NCBI RefSeq assembly: GCF_000274605.1
Contig: NZ_AKNV01000004.1
Coordinates: 186,001-250,000 of the forward strand
DNA length: 64,000 nucleotides
Source: Helicobacter pylori NQ4053
Lineage (GTDB): Bacteria > Campylobacterota > Campylobacteria > Campylobacterales > Helicobacteraceae
Reading direction: 5' to 3'
The notes beneath the pieces were generated by a model, which saw only the letters and a program-made list of their open reading frames with translations, had not been told where the DNA came from and did not search any database. Position 1 is the stretch's first letter. The number at the start of each line of letters is the position of its first letter. A program made the translations under genes and the position numbers. Shown piece by piece: positions 38,030-47,943 of the stretch.

Positions 38030-38948
38030 AAAGATTATCGCGCAAAACAGGCTCAAAACGAACGCGGTTTTAACCACTTATTGCGTGATTTTTGCTTTTA
38101 TCGGGTTGTTGGTGGATGCTATTAGAATCAACGCTAATGATTTAGGCGTAGCCCTTTTTAAACTCATCACTTTTCAAATTTTTCCTACGATCACCATTAT
38201 CATGTTTTTAGCGGCTTTTGTCATTATTGTTGTTTGTATCCAAAATTTTAGCTCTATCATGTTAAGCGGTGATGAATACAAGCTTATTGACCCAAGCAAG
38301 GTTTTAAGCTCTAAAGAAAATCAAATCCATCGCCTTTTGTTAGAACTTTTAGAAGAGGCTAAGCTTCATTTTGAGCCTAAGCTTTATATCATTAACGCCC
38401 CTTACATGAACGCTTTTGCGAGCGGATGGAATGAATCCAATTCTCTTATCGCTCTTACAAGCGCTTTAATAGAAAGGTTGGATAGAGATGAATTAAAAGC
38501 CGTGATCGCTCATGAGCTCAGCCACATCAGGCACAACGACATCCGCTTGACCATGTGCGTGGGGATTTTAAGCAATATCATGCTGTTAGTGGCTAATTTC
38601 AGCGTGTATTTTTTCATGGGGAATCGCAAGAATAGCGGGGCGAATTTAGCCCGAATGATTTTATTACTCTTACAGATCGTTTTGCCTTTTTTAACGCTTA
38701 TTTTGCAAATGTATTTGAGCCGCACACGAGAATACATGGCCGATAGCGGGGCGGCGTTTTTAATGCATGACAATAAGCCCATGATTAGAGCCTTACAAAA
38801 AATTTCTAACGACTATGCGAACAACGATTACAAGGGCATAGATCAAAACTCCACCCGATCAGCGGCTTATCTTTTTAACGCTGAAATGTTTAGCACCCAC
38901 CCTAGCATTAAAAATCGTATCCAATCCTTAAGAAAGCGTGTGATTTAA
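38016..38948 (+). CDS. htpX: Membrane-bound zinc metalloprotease HtpX
   Basis: The 310-residue protein has two N-terminal transmembrane segments, the zinc-binding HELSH at residues 166-170 with the third ligand Glu in [11 protein letters not shown], and two more hydrophobic segments between them. HtpX degrades misfolded inner-membrane proteins. I chose the ATG at 38016 ([10 protein letters not shown]), six bases after AAAGGAG; an earlier in-frame start would place the gene deep inside truD. It ends exactly where folE begins. Confidence 0.92.
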   Translation: MTNFEKIIAQNRLKTNAVLTTYCVIFAFIGLLVDAIRINANDLGVALFKLITFQIFPTITIIMFLAAFVIIVVCIQNFSSIMLSGDEYKLIDPSKVLSSKENQIHRLLLELLEEAKLHFEPKLYIINAPYMNAFASGWNESNSLIALTSALIERLDRDELKAVIAHELSHIRHNDIRLTMCVGILSNIMLLVANFSVYFFMGNRKNSGANLARMILLLLQIVLPFLTLILQMYLSRTREYMADSGAAFLMHDNKPMIRALQKISNDYANNDYKGIDQNSTRSAAYLFNAEMFSTHPSIKNRIQSLRKRVI

Positions 38949-39491
38949 ATGGAAAATTTTTTCAACCAATTTTTTGAAAACATCGGCGAAAATAAGAATA
39001 GAGAAGGCTTGAAAGAGACGCCTAAAAGGGTTCAAGAATTATGGAAATTCTTGTATAAAGGCTATAAAGAAGACCCTAGAGTGGCTTTAAAAAGCGCGTA
39101 TTTTCAAGGCGTTTGCGATGAAATGATAGTGGCTCAAAACATTGAATTTTACTCCACTTGCGAGCACCATTTGCTCCCTTTTTTAGGGAATATCAGTTTA
39201 GGATATATCCCTAAGGAAAAGATTGTAGGCATTAGCGCGATCGCTAAACTCATTGAAATTTATAGCAAACGCTTGCAAATCCAAGAAAGGCTGACCACTC
39301 AAATTACAGAAACCTTTGATGAGATCATAGAGCCAAGGGGCGTGATCGTGATTTGTGAAGCCAAGCATTTGTGCATGAGCATGCAAGGGGTGCAAAAGCA
39401 AAATGCGATCATTAAAACAAGTGTGTTAAGAGGCCTCTTCAAAAAAGACCCTAAAACCAGAGCTGAATTTATGCAACTCTTAAAATCTTAG
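38949..39491 (+). CDS. folE: GTP cyclohydrolase I
   Basis: FolE converts GTP to 7,8-dihydroneopterin triphosphate, the start of both folate and queuosine-precursor synthesis. The zinc ligands Cys71 and His74 (YSTCEHHLLPF) and Cys142 (CEAKHLCMSMQGVQK) are present, and the length of 180 residues is normal. The ATG directly follows the htpX stop. QueD and QueE, which use its product, are encoded 2.4-3.7 kb downstream on the same strand. Confidence 0.97.
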   Translation: MENFFNQFFENIGENKNREGLKETPKRVQELWKFLYKGYKEDPRVALKSAYFQGVCDEMIVAQNIEFYSTCEHHLLPFLGNISLGYIPKEKIVGISAIAKLIEIYSKRLQIQERLTTQITETFDEIIEPRGVIVICEAKHLCMSMQGVQKQNAIIKTSVLRGLFKKDPKTRAEFMQLLKS

Positions 39492-39506
39492 GTTATAATT
39501 CTATAC

Positions 39507-40418
39507 ATGAATAGCCCTAATTTATCCTTTTATTGTAATGAGTGCGAGCGTTTTGAAAGCTTTTTAAAAAACCATCATTTACACCTTGAAGACTTCCACC
39601 CTTATTTGGAAAAAGCCTTTTTTGAAATGGTGCTTAATGGGGGCAAAAGGTTCCGCCCTAAGCTTTTTTTAGCCGTGCTTTGCTCTTTAGTGGGTAAAAA
39701 AGATTATCTTAACCAACAAACAGAATATTTTAAAATCGCTTTAAGCATTGAATGCTTGCACACTTATTCGCTCATCCATGACGATTTGCCATGCATGGAT
39801 AACGCCGCTTTAAGGAGAAACCACCCCACTTTACACGCTAAATACGATGAAACCACAGCCGTTTTAATCGGCGATGCGCTCAACACTTACTCTTTTGAAT
39901 TGCTTTCAAACGCTTTATTAGAAAGCCGTATCATTGTGGAATTAGTCAAAATCTTAAGCGCTAATGGGGGGATTAAAGGCATGATCTTAGGGCAGGCTTT
40001 GGATTGCTATTTTGAAAACACGCCCTTAAATTTAGAGCAGCTCACTTTCTTACACGAGCATAAAACCGCTAAATTGATTAGTGCAAGCCTGATGATGGGG
40101 CTTGTTGCAAGCGGTATTAAAAATGAAGAGCTTTTGAAATGGCTTCAGGATTTTGGGTTAAAAATGGGTCTTTGTTTTCAAGTGCTAGATGATATTATAG
40201 ACGTTACACAAGATGAAGAAGAAAGCGGTAAAACCACTCATTTAGACAGCGCTAAAAACAGCTTTGTGAATTTATTGGGGCTAAAAAAGGCAAGCGATTA
40301 CGCTCAAACTTTAAAAACAGAGGTTTTAAACGATTTAAATCTACTAAAACCCGCTTATCCTTTATTGCAAGAAAATTTAAACGCATTATTGAACACTCTA
40401 TTTAAAGGCAAGACATGA
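39507..40418 (+). CDS. ispA: Polyprenyl (geranyl/farnesyl) diphosphate synthase
   Basis: The 303-residue protein has the two Asp-rich motifs of short-chain prenyltransferases, HDDLPCMD (about residues 91-98) and [13 protein letters not shown], plus GGKRFRP. It condenses isopentenyl and dimethylallyl diphosphates for quinone and lipid-carrier synthesis. TATAAT lies in the 15-base gap just before its ATG, so it may also have its own promoter. The stop overlaps the surE start by four bases. Confidence 0.93.
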   Translation: MNSPNLSFYCNECERFESFLKNHHLHLEDFHPYLEKAFFEMVLNGGKRFRPKLFLAVLCSLVGKKDYLNQQTEYFKIALSIECLHTYSLIHDDLPCMDNAALRRNHPTLHAKYDETTAVLIGDALNTYSFELLSNALLESRIIVELVKILSANGGIKGMILGQALDCYFENTPLNLEQLTFLHEHKTAKLISASLMMGLVASGIKNEELLKWLQDFGLKMGLCFQVLDDIIDVTQDEEESGKTTHLDSAKNSFVNLLGLKKASDYAQTLKTEVLNDLNLLKPAYPLLQENLNALLNTLFKGKT

Positions 40419-41218
40419 AAAAAATTCTACTCACCAACGATGATGGATACCATGCAAAAGGCATTAAAGCTTTAGAACAGGCTTTAGAAGAAGTGGCAGA
40501 AATTTATGTGGTCGCCCCCAAGCATGAAAAAAGCGCATGCTCGCAATGCATCACGATCACCGCGCCTTTAAGAGCGGAGAAAATTAAGGGCAAAGAAGGC
40601 CGGCATTACAGGATTGATGATGGCACGCCAAGCGATTGCGTGTATCTGGCGATCAATGAGTTGTTTAAACATGTTTGTTTTGATTTGGTGATTTCAGGGA
40701 TCAATCTTGGATCTAACATGGGCGAAGACACGATTTATTCGGGAACGGTGGCCGGAGCGATTGAAGGCACCATCCAGGGCGTGCCTTCCATTGCGATTTC
40801 TCAAATCCTTTCTAACAAAAACAAAAACACTCCCTTAAGTTTTGATCTGGCTCAAAAGATCATCCAGGATTTAGTCCAAAACATTTTCAAAAACGGCTAT
40901 CCTTTAAAAGGGCGCAAACTCCTGAATGTGAATGTCCCTAATTGCTCCTTACAAGAATATCAGGGCGAACGCATCACCCCTAAGGGCTATAGGCTGTATA
41001 AAAAAGAAGTGCATAAACGAACAGACCCTAAGAATGAAAGCTATTTTTGGCTAGGGCTACACCCTTTAGAATGGCAAAAGCGCGAAAATGAAAACAGGCT
41101 CTCTGATTTTGACGCTATTGCTTCAAACCATGTCTCTATCACGCCTTTAAATTTAGACTTAACCAGTTATGATGATTTGAAAAGCTTGGAATCTTGGCAT
41201 GAGGGAATGTTAAAGTGA
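40415..41218 (+). CDS. surE: 5'-nucleotidase SurE
   Basis: The 267-residue protein starts [20 protein letters not shown] with the metal-binding Asp9 and Asp10, and has the downstream SDCV and [22 protein letters not shown] motifs. SurE dephosphorylates nucleoside monophosphates and is often linked to survival in stationary phase. It overlaps ispA by four bases and its stop (TGA) overlaps the GTG start of the next gene. Confidence 0.96.
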   Translation: MKKILLTNDDGYHAKGIKALEQALEEVAEIYVVAPKHEKSACSQCITITAPLRAEKIKGKEGRHYRIDDGTPSDCVYLAINELFKHVCFDLVISGINLGSNMGEDTIYSGTVAGAIEGTIQGVPSIAISQILSNKNKNTPLSFDLAQKIIQDLVQNIFKNGYPLKGRKLLNVNVPNCSLQEYQGERITPKGYRLYKKEVHKRTDPKNESYFWLGLHPLEWQKRENENRLSDFDAIASNHVSITPLNLDLTSYDDLKSLESWHEGMLK

Positions 41219-41874
41219 GTAAAAATCACCGCTTGGCTTTTTTAGGGCTAATTGTTGGGGTGTTTTTTTTCTTTAATGCATGCCAGCACCGCCTGCACAT
41301 GGGGTATTATTCAGAAGTTACGGGGGATTATTTGTTCAACTATAATTCCACTATCGTGGTGGCTTATGACAGAAGCGATGCGATGACTTCTTATTATATC
41401 AATGTGATTGTTTATGAATTGCAAAAATTAGGCTTTTACAATGTCTTCACGCAAGCGGAATTCCCACTAGATAAAGCCAAAAATGTGATCTATGCGCGCA
41501 TTGTCCGTAACATCTCGGCTGTGCCGTTCTACCAATACAATTACCAGCTGATCGATCAAGTCAATAAACCTTGTTATTTTCTTGGGGGGCAGTTTTATTG
41601 CTCCCAAACCCCTACCGATTACTACGCTATCAATGGCTTTAGCGAGCAAATTTTAATGAGCGCTAATTCGCATTTTATTTTAGATTGGTATGATGTGGTG
41701 CTGCAAAAACGGGTTTTATATGTGGATGGGAGCGTGAGCGGGAGGACTTGCGGCTATCAAATGCTGTATAGGGATTTAATTAAAAGCACGATCAAGCGCA
41801 TTGATTTTAACCGCCCTGAACGCTACTACTATAATTTAAGACTGCCCCTTTATCAGCCATGTTATAGGCAATGA
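41215..41874 (+). CDS. Putative lipoprotein of unknown function
   Basis: The 219-residue protein starts at a GTG (GTGA overlap with surE) and has an N-terminal hydrophobic segment ending in FFFNACQHR, a lipobox-like sequence with Cys at about residue 23. The remainder is rich in Tyr and aromatic residues. No enzyme motif is visible. It is a conserved hypothetical in this gene order, between surE and queD, and may be an outer-membrane or periplasmic lipoprotein. Confidence 0.75.
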   Translation: MSKNHRLAFLGLIVGVFFFFNACQHRLHMGYYSEVTGDYLFNYNSTIVVAYDRSDAMTSYYINVIVYELQKLGFYNVFTQAEFPLDKAKNVIYARIVRNISAVPFYQYNYQLIDQVNKPCYFLGGQFYCSQTPTDYYAINGFSEQILMSANSHFILDWYDVVLQKRVLYVDGSVSGRTCGYQMLYRDLIKSTIKRIDFNRPERYYYNLRLPLYQPCYRQ

Positions 41875-41875
41875 A

Positions 41876-42478
41876 ATGGTTATCAGGCGGTTGTATAAAT
41901 TTTGCGCTAGCCATGTGGTGCGTAATTGTTCTTCTTTAAAATGCGCTCAAAATATCCATGGGCATAATTATGAAGTGGAAGTTTTTATTGAAACCAACCG
42001 TTTAGATAGCGCGAACATGGCATTAGATTTTGGGTTGATGCAACAAGAGATGCAAACCTTTATAGACTCCTTTGATCATGCCCATCATTTTTGGGATAAA
42101 GAAAGCCTTGAGTTTCAGCGTTTTATAGAAAATCATTGCGTTCGTTACGTGAAATGCTCGTTTAATTTGAGCGCAGAAAGTTACGCCCTCATGTTTTTAT
42201 ACTACCTGACAAGGATTTTACAAAAAAGCGTTTTTTCTAATGATGAAGGGGAGTTAAAAGTCTCTAGCGTGCGCGTGCATGAGACTAAAAACGGCTATGC
42301 GGAGAGCTTTTTAAACGATTTAGAAAACCCTCATTTTAAATCTTTAGTGCATAATCATTGCGTCTCTTTCTCGCAAGGCATTCAAAATTTGTGGCATGAT
42401 AAGGACTTTTTCCATAAAATCATTAGCGATGAAGAAAAATGCTTTTTTCACGCTAAGCCCTTACACCAGATCCCTTAA
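41876..42478 (+). CDS. queD: 6-carboxy-tetrahydropterin synthase QueD
   Basis: The 200-residue protein has the PTPS-family zinc-binding His pattern: FCASHVV (His near residue 13) and HGHNYEVEV (His near 29 and 31), with catalytic Cys24 in SSLKCAQNIHGHNY. It converts dihydroneopterin triphosphate to 6-carboxytetrahydropterin, the second step toward preQ0 and queuosine. It is longer than typical QueD (about 120 residues) because of an extended C-terminal region. queE follows after three bases and folE is upstream. Confidence 0.9.
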   Translation: MVIRRLYKFCASHVVRNCSSLKCAQNIHGHNYEVEVFIETNRLDSANMALDFGLMQQEMQTFIDSFDHAHHFWDKESLEFQRFIENHCVRYVKCSFNLSAESYALMFLYYLTRILQKSVFSNDEGELKVSSVRVHETKNGYAESFLNDLENPHFKSLVHNHCVSFSQGIQNLWHDKDFFHKIISDEEKCFFHAKPLHQIP

Positions 42479-42481
42479 AAA

Positions 42482-43237
42482 ATGAAACTCCCGGTCGTTG
42501 AGAGCTTTTTTTCCTTACAAGGTGAAGGAAAAAACATAGGCAAACCCAGTCTTTTTTTACGCTTAGGGGGGTGTAACCTTTCATGCAAGGGCTTTAATTG
42601 TAAAACCATATTGCATGATGAAATTCTAGCAGGTTGCGATAGTTTGTATGCGGTGCATCCTAAATTCAAAGAAACTTGGGATTATTACAATGAGCCTGAA
42701 TCTTTGATTGAACGATTAGTTAATTTAGCCCCTAGTTATAAGGATTTTGATTTCATTCTCACAGGCGGGGAGCCAAGTTTGTATTTTAATAACCCTATTT
42801 TATTGAGCGTTTTAGAGCATTTTTATCGCCAAAAAATCCCTTTATGTGTAGAGAGTAATGGTTCTATTTTTTTTGAATTTAGCCCTATTTTAAAAGAATT
42901 GCATTTCACCCTAAGCGTCAAACTCTCTTTTTCTTTGGAGGAAGAAAGCAAGCGGATCAACCTCAAAGCCTTACAAAATATCTTAAATAACGCTAAAAGC
43001 GCGCATTTTAAATTTGTTTTAGAGAGCCAAAACGCCGCTCAATCTATTATAGAAATTCAAAGCCTTTTGAAACGACTCTCCTTAAAAAATAATGAAATCT
43101 TTTTAATGCCCTTAGGCACAAATAACAACGAGCTAGATAAAAATCTAAAAACCCTAGCCCCCCTAGCCATAAAGCATGGTTTCAGGCTGAGCGACAGGCT
43201 TCATATCCGCTTGTGGGATAATCAAAAAGGGTTTTAA
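42482..43237 (+). CDS. queE: 7-carboxy-7-deazaguanine synthase QueE, radical SAM
   Basis: The protein acts after QueD to form the deazaguanine ring. It starts MKLPVVESFFSLQGEG, a QueE signature, followed by LGGCNLSCKGFNCKT. The cysteine spacing is C-x3-C-x4-C, unlike the usual C-x3-C-x2-C of radical SAM enzymes, but the same GFNC arrangement occurs in other epsilonproteobacterial QueE proteins as far as I recall. GGEPS (residues near 97) is the SAM-binding motif. At 251 residues it is intact. Confidence 0.92.
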   Translation: MKLPVVESFFSLQGEGKNIGKPSLFLRLGGCNLSCKGFNCKTILHDEILAGCDSLYAVHPKFKETWDYYNEPESLIERLVNLAPSYKDFDFILTGGEPSLYFNNPILLSVLEHFYRQKIPLCVESNGSIFFEFSPILKELHFTLSVKLSFSLEEESKRINLKALQNILNNAKSAHFKFVLESQNAAQSIIEIQSLLKRLSLKNNEIFLMPLGTNNNELDKNLKTLAPLAIKHGFRLSDRLHIRLWDNQKGF

Positions 43238-43326
43238 AACTATCATACAAGGCGTTATTATTTTAAGCTAAAAATTGTTATCATACACCATTAAGGGATC
43301 ATTTCATCTTTGGAAGTTAGGAAATC

Positions 43327-43812
43327 ATGACCATCAAAGTTTTTTCGCCCAAATATCCCACTGAATTAGAAGAATTTTATGCTGAGCGCATCGCTGATAA
43401 CCCTTTAGGGTTTATCCAACGCTTGGATCTTTTGCCTAGCATTAGCGGGTTCGTTCAAAAATTGCGCGAGCATGGCGGGGAATTTTTTGGAATGAGGGAT
43501 AAGGGGAAGCTCATTGGGATTTGTGGGCTTAATCATATCAATCAAACAGAAGCAGAGCTGTGTAAATTCCACATAAATACCGCTTATCAATCCCAAGGGT
43601 TGGGTCAAAAACTCTATGAGAGCGTGGAGCGATACGCTTTTATTAAAGGCTATACTAAAATCTCTCTGCATGTGAGCAAGAGTCAGATTAAGGCATGCAA
43701 CCTCTATCAAAAGCTGGGTTTTGTGCAAATCAAAGAAGAGGATTGCGTAGTGGAGTTGGGCGAAGAGACTTTGATTTTCCCCACTCTTTTTATGGAAAAG
43801 ATTTTGTCTTGA
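43327..43812 (+). CDS. GNAT-family N-acetyltransferase
   Basis: The 161-residue protein has the GNAT fold: LIGICGLNHINQTEAELCKFHINTAYQSQGLGQKLYESVERYAF contains the acetyl-CoA-binding Q/RxxGxG/A segment (QSQGLG), and SLHVSKSQIKACNLYQKLGFVQ is motif B. It transfers acetyl groups to an unknown acceptor. AGTTAGGA precedes the ATG. It marks the edge of the housekeeping run before the homA/homB-type locus. Confidence 0.85.
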   Translation: MTIKVFSPKYPTELEEFYAERIADNPLGFIQRLDLLPSISGFVQKLREHGGEFFGMRDKGKLIGICGLNHINQTEAELCKFHINTAYQSQGLGQKLYESVERYAFIKGYTKISLHVSKSQIKACNLYQKLGFVQIKEEDCVVELGEETLIFPTLFMEKILS

Positions 43813-44000
43813 TTGGCGCATCCATTTGAAACATGCTCAAGCAATGATTTCCCTATCAAACTTTGATTAACACAGCCTAATTAATGCTAAATTGGCCCCA
43901 AAACAAACGCTTGTTGTTAAAATTTTGTTTTAATATGAAACACTAATCCCTTGTAAAAACTTTAATTTTCAAAAAATAAATAAACCATCCCCTTAAATTG

Positions 44001-44006
44001 TATAAT
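44001..44006 (+). promoter_or_regulatory. -10 element of the hom gene
   Basis: TATAAT in AAATTGTATAATAAATG lies 31 bases before the ATG at 44037. The 224-base gap that contains it is AT-rich and has no other visible gene. Confidence 0.55.
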
Positions 44007-44036
44007 AAATGCACTATAAACTAAAAAGAGATAACC

Positions 44037-46034
44037 ATGAGAAAACTATTCATCCCACTTTTATTATTCAGTGCTTTAGAAGCGAACGAGAAAAATGGCT
44101 TTTTCATAGAAGCCGGGTTTGAAACTGGGCTATTAGAAGGCACGCAAACGCAAGAAAAAAGACACACCACCACAAAAAACACTTACGCAACTTATAATTA
44201 TTTACCCACAGACACGATTTTAAAAAGAGCGGCTAATTTGTTCACAGACGCTAAATCCATATCACAATTAAACTTTTCATCTTTATCTCCTGTTAAAGTG
44301 TTGTATATTGGTGGTCAATTAACTATAGAAAATTTCTTACCTTATAATTTAAGCAATGTTAAACTGATTTTTACAGACGCTCAAGGCAATGTGATTGATT
44401 TGGGCGTGATAGAGACTATCCCCAAACACTCTAAAATTGTTTTGCCTGGGGAGGCATTTGATAGTCTAAAAGAGGCGTTTGATAAAATTGGCCCCTATAC
44501 TTTCTTTCTTCCAAAATTTGAAGCCACTAGCACTTCTATTTCTGACGCTAACACGCAGAGAGTATTTGAAACGCTCAATAACATTAAAACAAATCTTATA
44601 ATGAAATATAGTAATGAAAATCCAAGCAATTTCAACACTTGTCCTTACAATAATAATGGTAATACAAAAAATGATTGTTGGCAAAATTTCACCCCACAAA
44701 CCGCAGAAGAATTCACTAATTTGATGTTGAACATGATCGCTGTCTTAGACTCCCAATCTTGGGGCGATGCGATCTTAAACGCTCCTTTTGAATTCACTAA
44801 CAGCTCAACAGATTGCGATAGTGATCCTTCAAAATGCGTAAATCCCGGAACAAACGGGCTTGTCAATTCCCAAAATAAAAGTTATGTGTTAAACAAACAA
44901 GACATTATTAATAAATTTAGAAACAAAGCGGATCTTGATGTCGTTGTTTTAAAGGATTCAGGGGTTGTAGGGCTTGGGAGTGATATTACCCCTAGCAACA
45001 ATGATGATGGTAAGCATTATGGCCAGTTAGGGGTAGTAGCTTCTGCCTTAGATCCTAAAAAACTCTTTGGCAATGACCTTAAAACTATTAATTTGGCTGA
45101 TTTAAGGACTATCTTGCATGAATTCAGCCACACCAAAGGCTATGGGCATAACGGGAACATGACTTACCAAAGAGTGCCAACCGGTCAAAGTGAAAATGGC
45201 AAGCCAAAAGACTCTGATGGCCTCCCCTATAATGTGTGTTCGCTTTATGGAAAATCCAATCAGCCCGCTTTCCCTAGCAACTACCCTAATTCCATTTATC
45301 ACAATTGCGCAGATGTCCCAGCTGGCTTTTTAGGGGTAACAGCAGCGGTTTGGCAGCAGCTTATTAATCAAAACGCTTTACCGATCAACTACGCTAACTT
45401 GGGGAGTCAAACAAACTACAACCTAAACGCTAGTTTGAACACGCAAGATTTAGCCAATTCCATGCTTAACACCATTCAAAAAACCTTTGTCACTTCTAGC
45501 GTTACCAACCACTATTTTTCAAGCGCTTCACAGAGTTTTAGAAGCCCTATTTTAGGGGTTAACGCTAAGATAGGCTATCAAAATTACTTTAATGATTTCA
45601 TAGGGTTAGCTTATTATGGCATTATCAAATACAACTATTCTAAAGCCCTTAATCAAAAATTCCAGCAATTGAGCTATGGTGGGGGGATAGATTTGTTACT
45701 AGATTTCATCACCACTTATTCCAATAAAAATAACCCTACAGGCGTTCAAACGAGAAAGAATTTTTCTTCATCTTTTGGTATCTTTGGGGGGTTAAGGGGC
45801 TTGTATAACAGCTATTATGTGTTAAATAAAGTCAAAGGAAGTGGCAATTTAGATGTGGCTACTGGGTTGAATTACCGCTATAAGCATTCTAAATATTCTG
45901 TAGGGATTAGCATCCCTTTAATCCAAAGAAAAGCTAGCGTCGTTTCTAGTGGTGGCGATTACACGAACTCTTTTGTTTTTAATGAAGGGGCTAGCCATTT
46001 TAAGGTGTTTTTTAATTACGGATGGGTGTTTTAA
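44037..46034 (+). CDS. homB: Hom-family outer-membrane protein (HomA/HomB)
   Basis: The 665-residue protein has a signal peptide (MRKLFIPLLLFSALEANEKN), a Hom-type surface domain and a C-terminal barrel ending FNYGWVF. Hom proteins are outer-membrane proteins of this species; HomB is linked to adhesion and virulence, and this locus between the acetyltransferase and proP is the usual site of homA or homB, which differ mainly in the middle third. The allele cannot be settled here. At residues 361-371 the motif HEFSHTKGYGH matches the metzincin zinc-binding signature HExxHxxGxxH. AGAG precedes the ATG. The frame is intact. Confidence 0.8.
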   Translation: MRKLFIPLLLFSALEANEKNGFFIEAGFETGLLEGTQTQEKRHTTTKNTYATYNYLPTDTILKRAANLFTDAKSISQLNFSSLSPVKVLYIGGQLTIENFLPYNLSNVKLIFTDAQGNVIDLGVIETIPKHSKIVLPGEAFDSLKEAFDKIGPYTFFLPKFEATSTSISDANTQRVFETLNNIKTNLIMKYSNENPSNFNTCPYNNNGNTKNDCWQNFTPQTAEEFTNLMLNMIAVLDSQSWGDAILNAPFEFTNSSTDCDSDPSKCVNPGTNGLVNSQNKSYVLNKQDIINKFRNKADLDVVVLKDSGVVGLGSDITPSNNDDGKHYGQLGVVASALDPKKLFGNDLKTINLADLRTILHEFSHTKGYGHNGNMTYQRVPTGQSENGKPKDSDGLPYNVCSLYGKSNQPAFPSNYPNSIYHNCADVPAGFLGVTAAVWQQLINQNALPINYANLGSQTNYNLNASLNTQDLANSMLNTIQKTFVTSSVTNHYFSSASQSFRSPILGVNAKIGYQNYFNDFIGLAYYGIIKYNYSKALNQKFQQLSYGGGIDLLLDFITTYSNKNNPTGVQTRKNFSSSFGIFGGLRGLYNSYYVLNKVKGSGNLDVATGLNYRYKHSKYSVGISIPLIQRKASVVSSGGDYTNSFVFNEGASHFKVFFNYGWVF

Positions 46035-46261
46035 AACGCTAAAATATTAAAAAACTCAATCAAGCGATAATCTCATTGTGATGCACGAAGTTAGGGTGTT
46101 TTAAACCACTCAAGCAGAAATTCCAATCGCTTTATCGGTTGGGTGCTTCACTGAGGTTGCAGAGAGGAATATAATATCCCCCCACCCCCTTAAGAGTTTT
46201 ACAACAAAATGAGATCCAAAACGAAAAAATTTTATCATCACCAAAACCCACCAACGCTATC

Positions 46262-46325
46262 GGCTAAGTTTTGATTGAATTATTCAAAGGTTTGCACTTC
46301 TTTCATGTTATGGGCGATTCGTGTT
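46262..46325 (-). pseudogene. Fragment related to the DUF262-DUF1524 gene
   Basis: Aligned with 48402-48465 (inside the large DUF262 pseudogene), about 44 of the first 54 positions match without gaps, including ATTCAAAGGTTT and TTCATG. The fragment covers the proP stop codon region, so the last residues of the proP frame (QHESPIT) come from this sequence. It is a stray piece of a related gene on the same strand. Confidence 0.6.
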
Positions 46326-47728
46326 GGGGGTTAGATTTGTTGTAAATTGGCGCCATTAAAAGCGATACGATAAAAGCGATTAAAGCAACCACAAAAATAT
46401 AAAAGCTTAGACCATAACTTTGCAAGCTTTCAGGTGCTGCTATGGCTTTTGCATTTAACCAGCTTGAAAGTTGAGGGGTAAAGCCAGCGGTTATAGCATA
46501 GGCTATATTATAGGCAAAGGAAATCCCGCTAAAACGGATTTTGGCGCTAAACACATCGCTCATAAAAATAGGGCAAAAATTCATAATGCCTGCACAAAAG
46601 CAAGCTAAAAAGTATAAAACTATGGTATTGACTAAACTTGGCGTATTAGAATAAAATTCTCTAAAGAATAAAAAGCCAAAAAAGGCAAAGGCCGCGCTAA
46701 AAGCCATGCAAACTTTGTGCGGTTTGATTTTATCGGCTAAAAACCCGGTTAAAACAATAGAACTTACAATACCAACAAGTCCTAAAATTTGAAAATAGGT
46801 TTTTTCAAACGGAGTGAAATGAAAATTGGGATGCGTAAGGGTAAAATTGGGAACAAAAAGGATAAAAATCAAAATGCAAGCGGTTAAAACCCAAGTGATA
46901 AGCATAGAGATTGATATACCAAAGCGAGAGTTTTTAAACACCTCTTTAAGCGGGAATTTAACTAAGGCATCGTCTTGCTTCATTTGCTGAAAAACGGGAG
47001 TTTCTTCTAAAAAGCGCCTCAAATAGACAGAAATGATACCAAAAATCCCTCCAAGCCCAAAGGCAACCCTCCAAGCCCAATCTTCAACAACAGGCTTGTC
47101 AAAAACCATGTAAATCCCAATATAAACCAAACTCCCAAGCAAAATCCCAGAAACTACGGAAGCGGTTAAAAAACCGATATAAGTGTTTTTTTGGCCTTGC
47201 GGGGCATGTTCATGGACAAAAACCCAAGCGCCAGGCAATTCACCACCCACAGCAACGCCTTGACAAATCCTAACAAACACCAAAAAAACAGGAGCTATAT
47301 AACCAAGATAATGAGCGTTTTTTAGACTAAGTCCCATGCTATCAACGCCAAAACCCACCAAATCATTAAAAGTTGGCATCAAAGCTAACGCAAAGGTTGG
47401 GATCACCATCAATAAAATAGAGAGCATGAACATGTTTTTACGACCGAATCTATCTCCAAAGTGGGCCATCACTATGCCGCCAAGCGGGCGCGCTAGATAG
47501 CCTGCAGCAAAGATACCATAAGTGTTGATTTCAGACCAAATAGGGCTAAGCGTGTTCGGGAAAAAGTGTTTGGCAATGATGCTTGTAAAAAATACAAAGA
47601 TGATAAAATCGTAAAATTCTAAAGTCCCCCCAAGCGAAGATAACCCTAAGGTTCTTACCTCTTTTTTGCCTAAATGTTTTATTGATTATCCTTTCAATAA
47701 GGCTATCGCCCTGTTTTAAATTTTTCAT
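46303..47728 (-). pseudogene. proP: MFS proline/betaine-type transporter, N-terminal frameshift
   Basis: The protein is a major facilitator transporter with the MHS-family marker GDRFGRKNMF (loop 2-3) and twelve-helix profile. The ATG at 47728 starts MKNLKQGDSLIERIINKT and goes out of frame; the body, from HLGKKEVRTLGLSSLGGTLEFYDFIIF, is read in another frame with no start codon upstream before a stop. One extra base in the A4 run at 47677-47680 explains the shift. The first in-frame start left is near 47472, which would delete about 80 residues including two helices. The C-terminal seven residues derive from a neighbouring gene fragment. Confidence 0.8.
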
Positions 47729-47943
47729 TTTGAAACTAAGATGGATAAGATTGATTTTATATAACTACCTCACACCTTAAGAGCATTTTTTAGATGATAA
47801 GCATTAAATGAAATTTGATTAGCGTTCAAAAAATGGGTTATTCTATCTTTTTTATCATTAAACACCACTTAAACGAGTTTAAATTTTGTTTTACCCATTT
47901 TGTCAAAACGCTTTACCCGATTATATCAGCCACAAAAACACTC

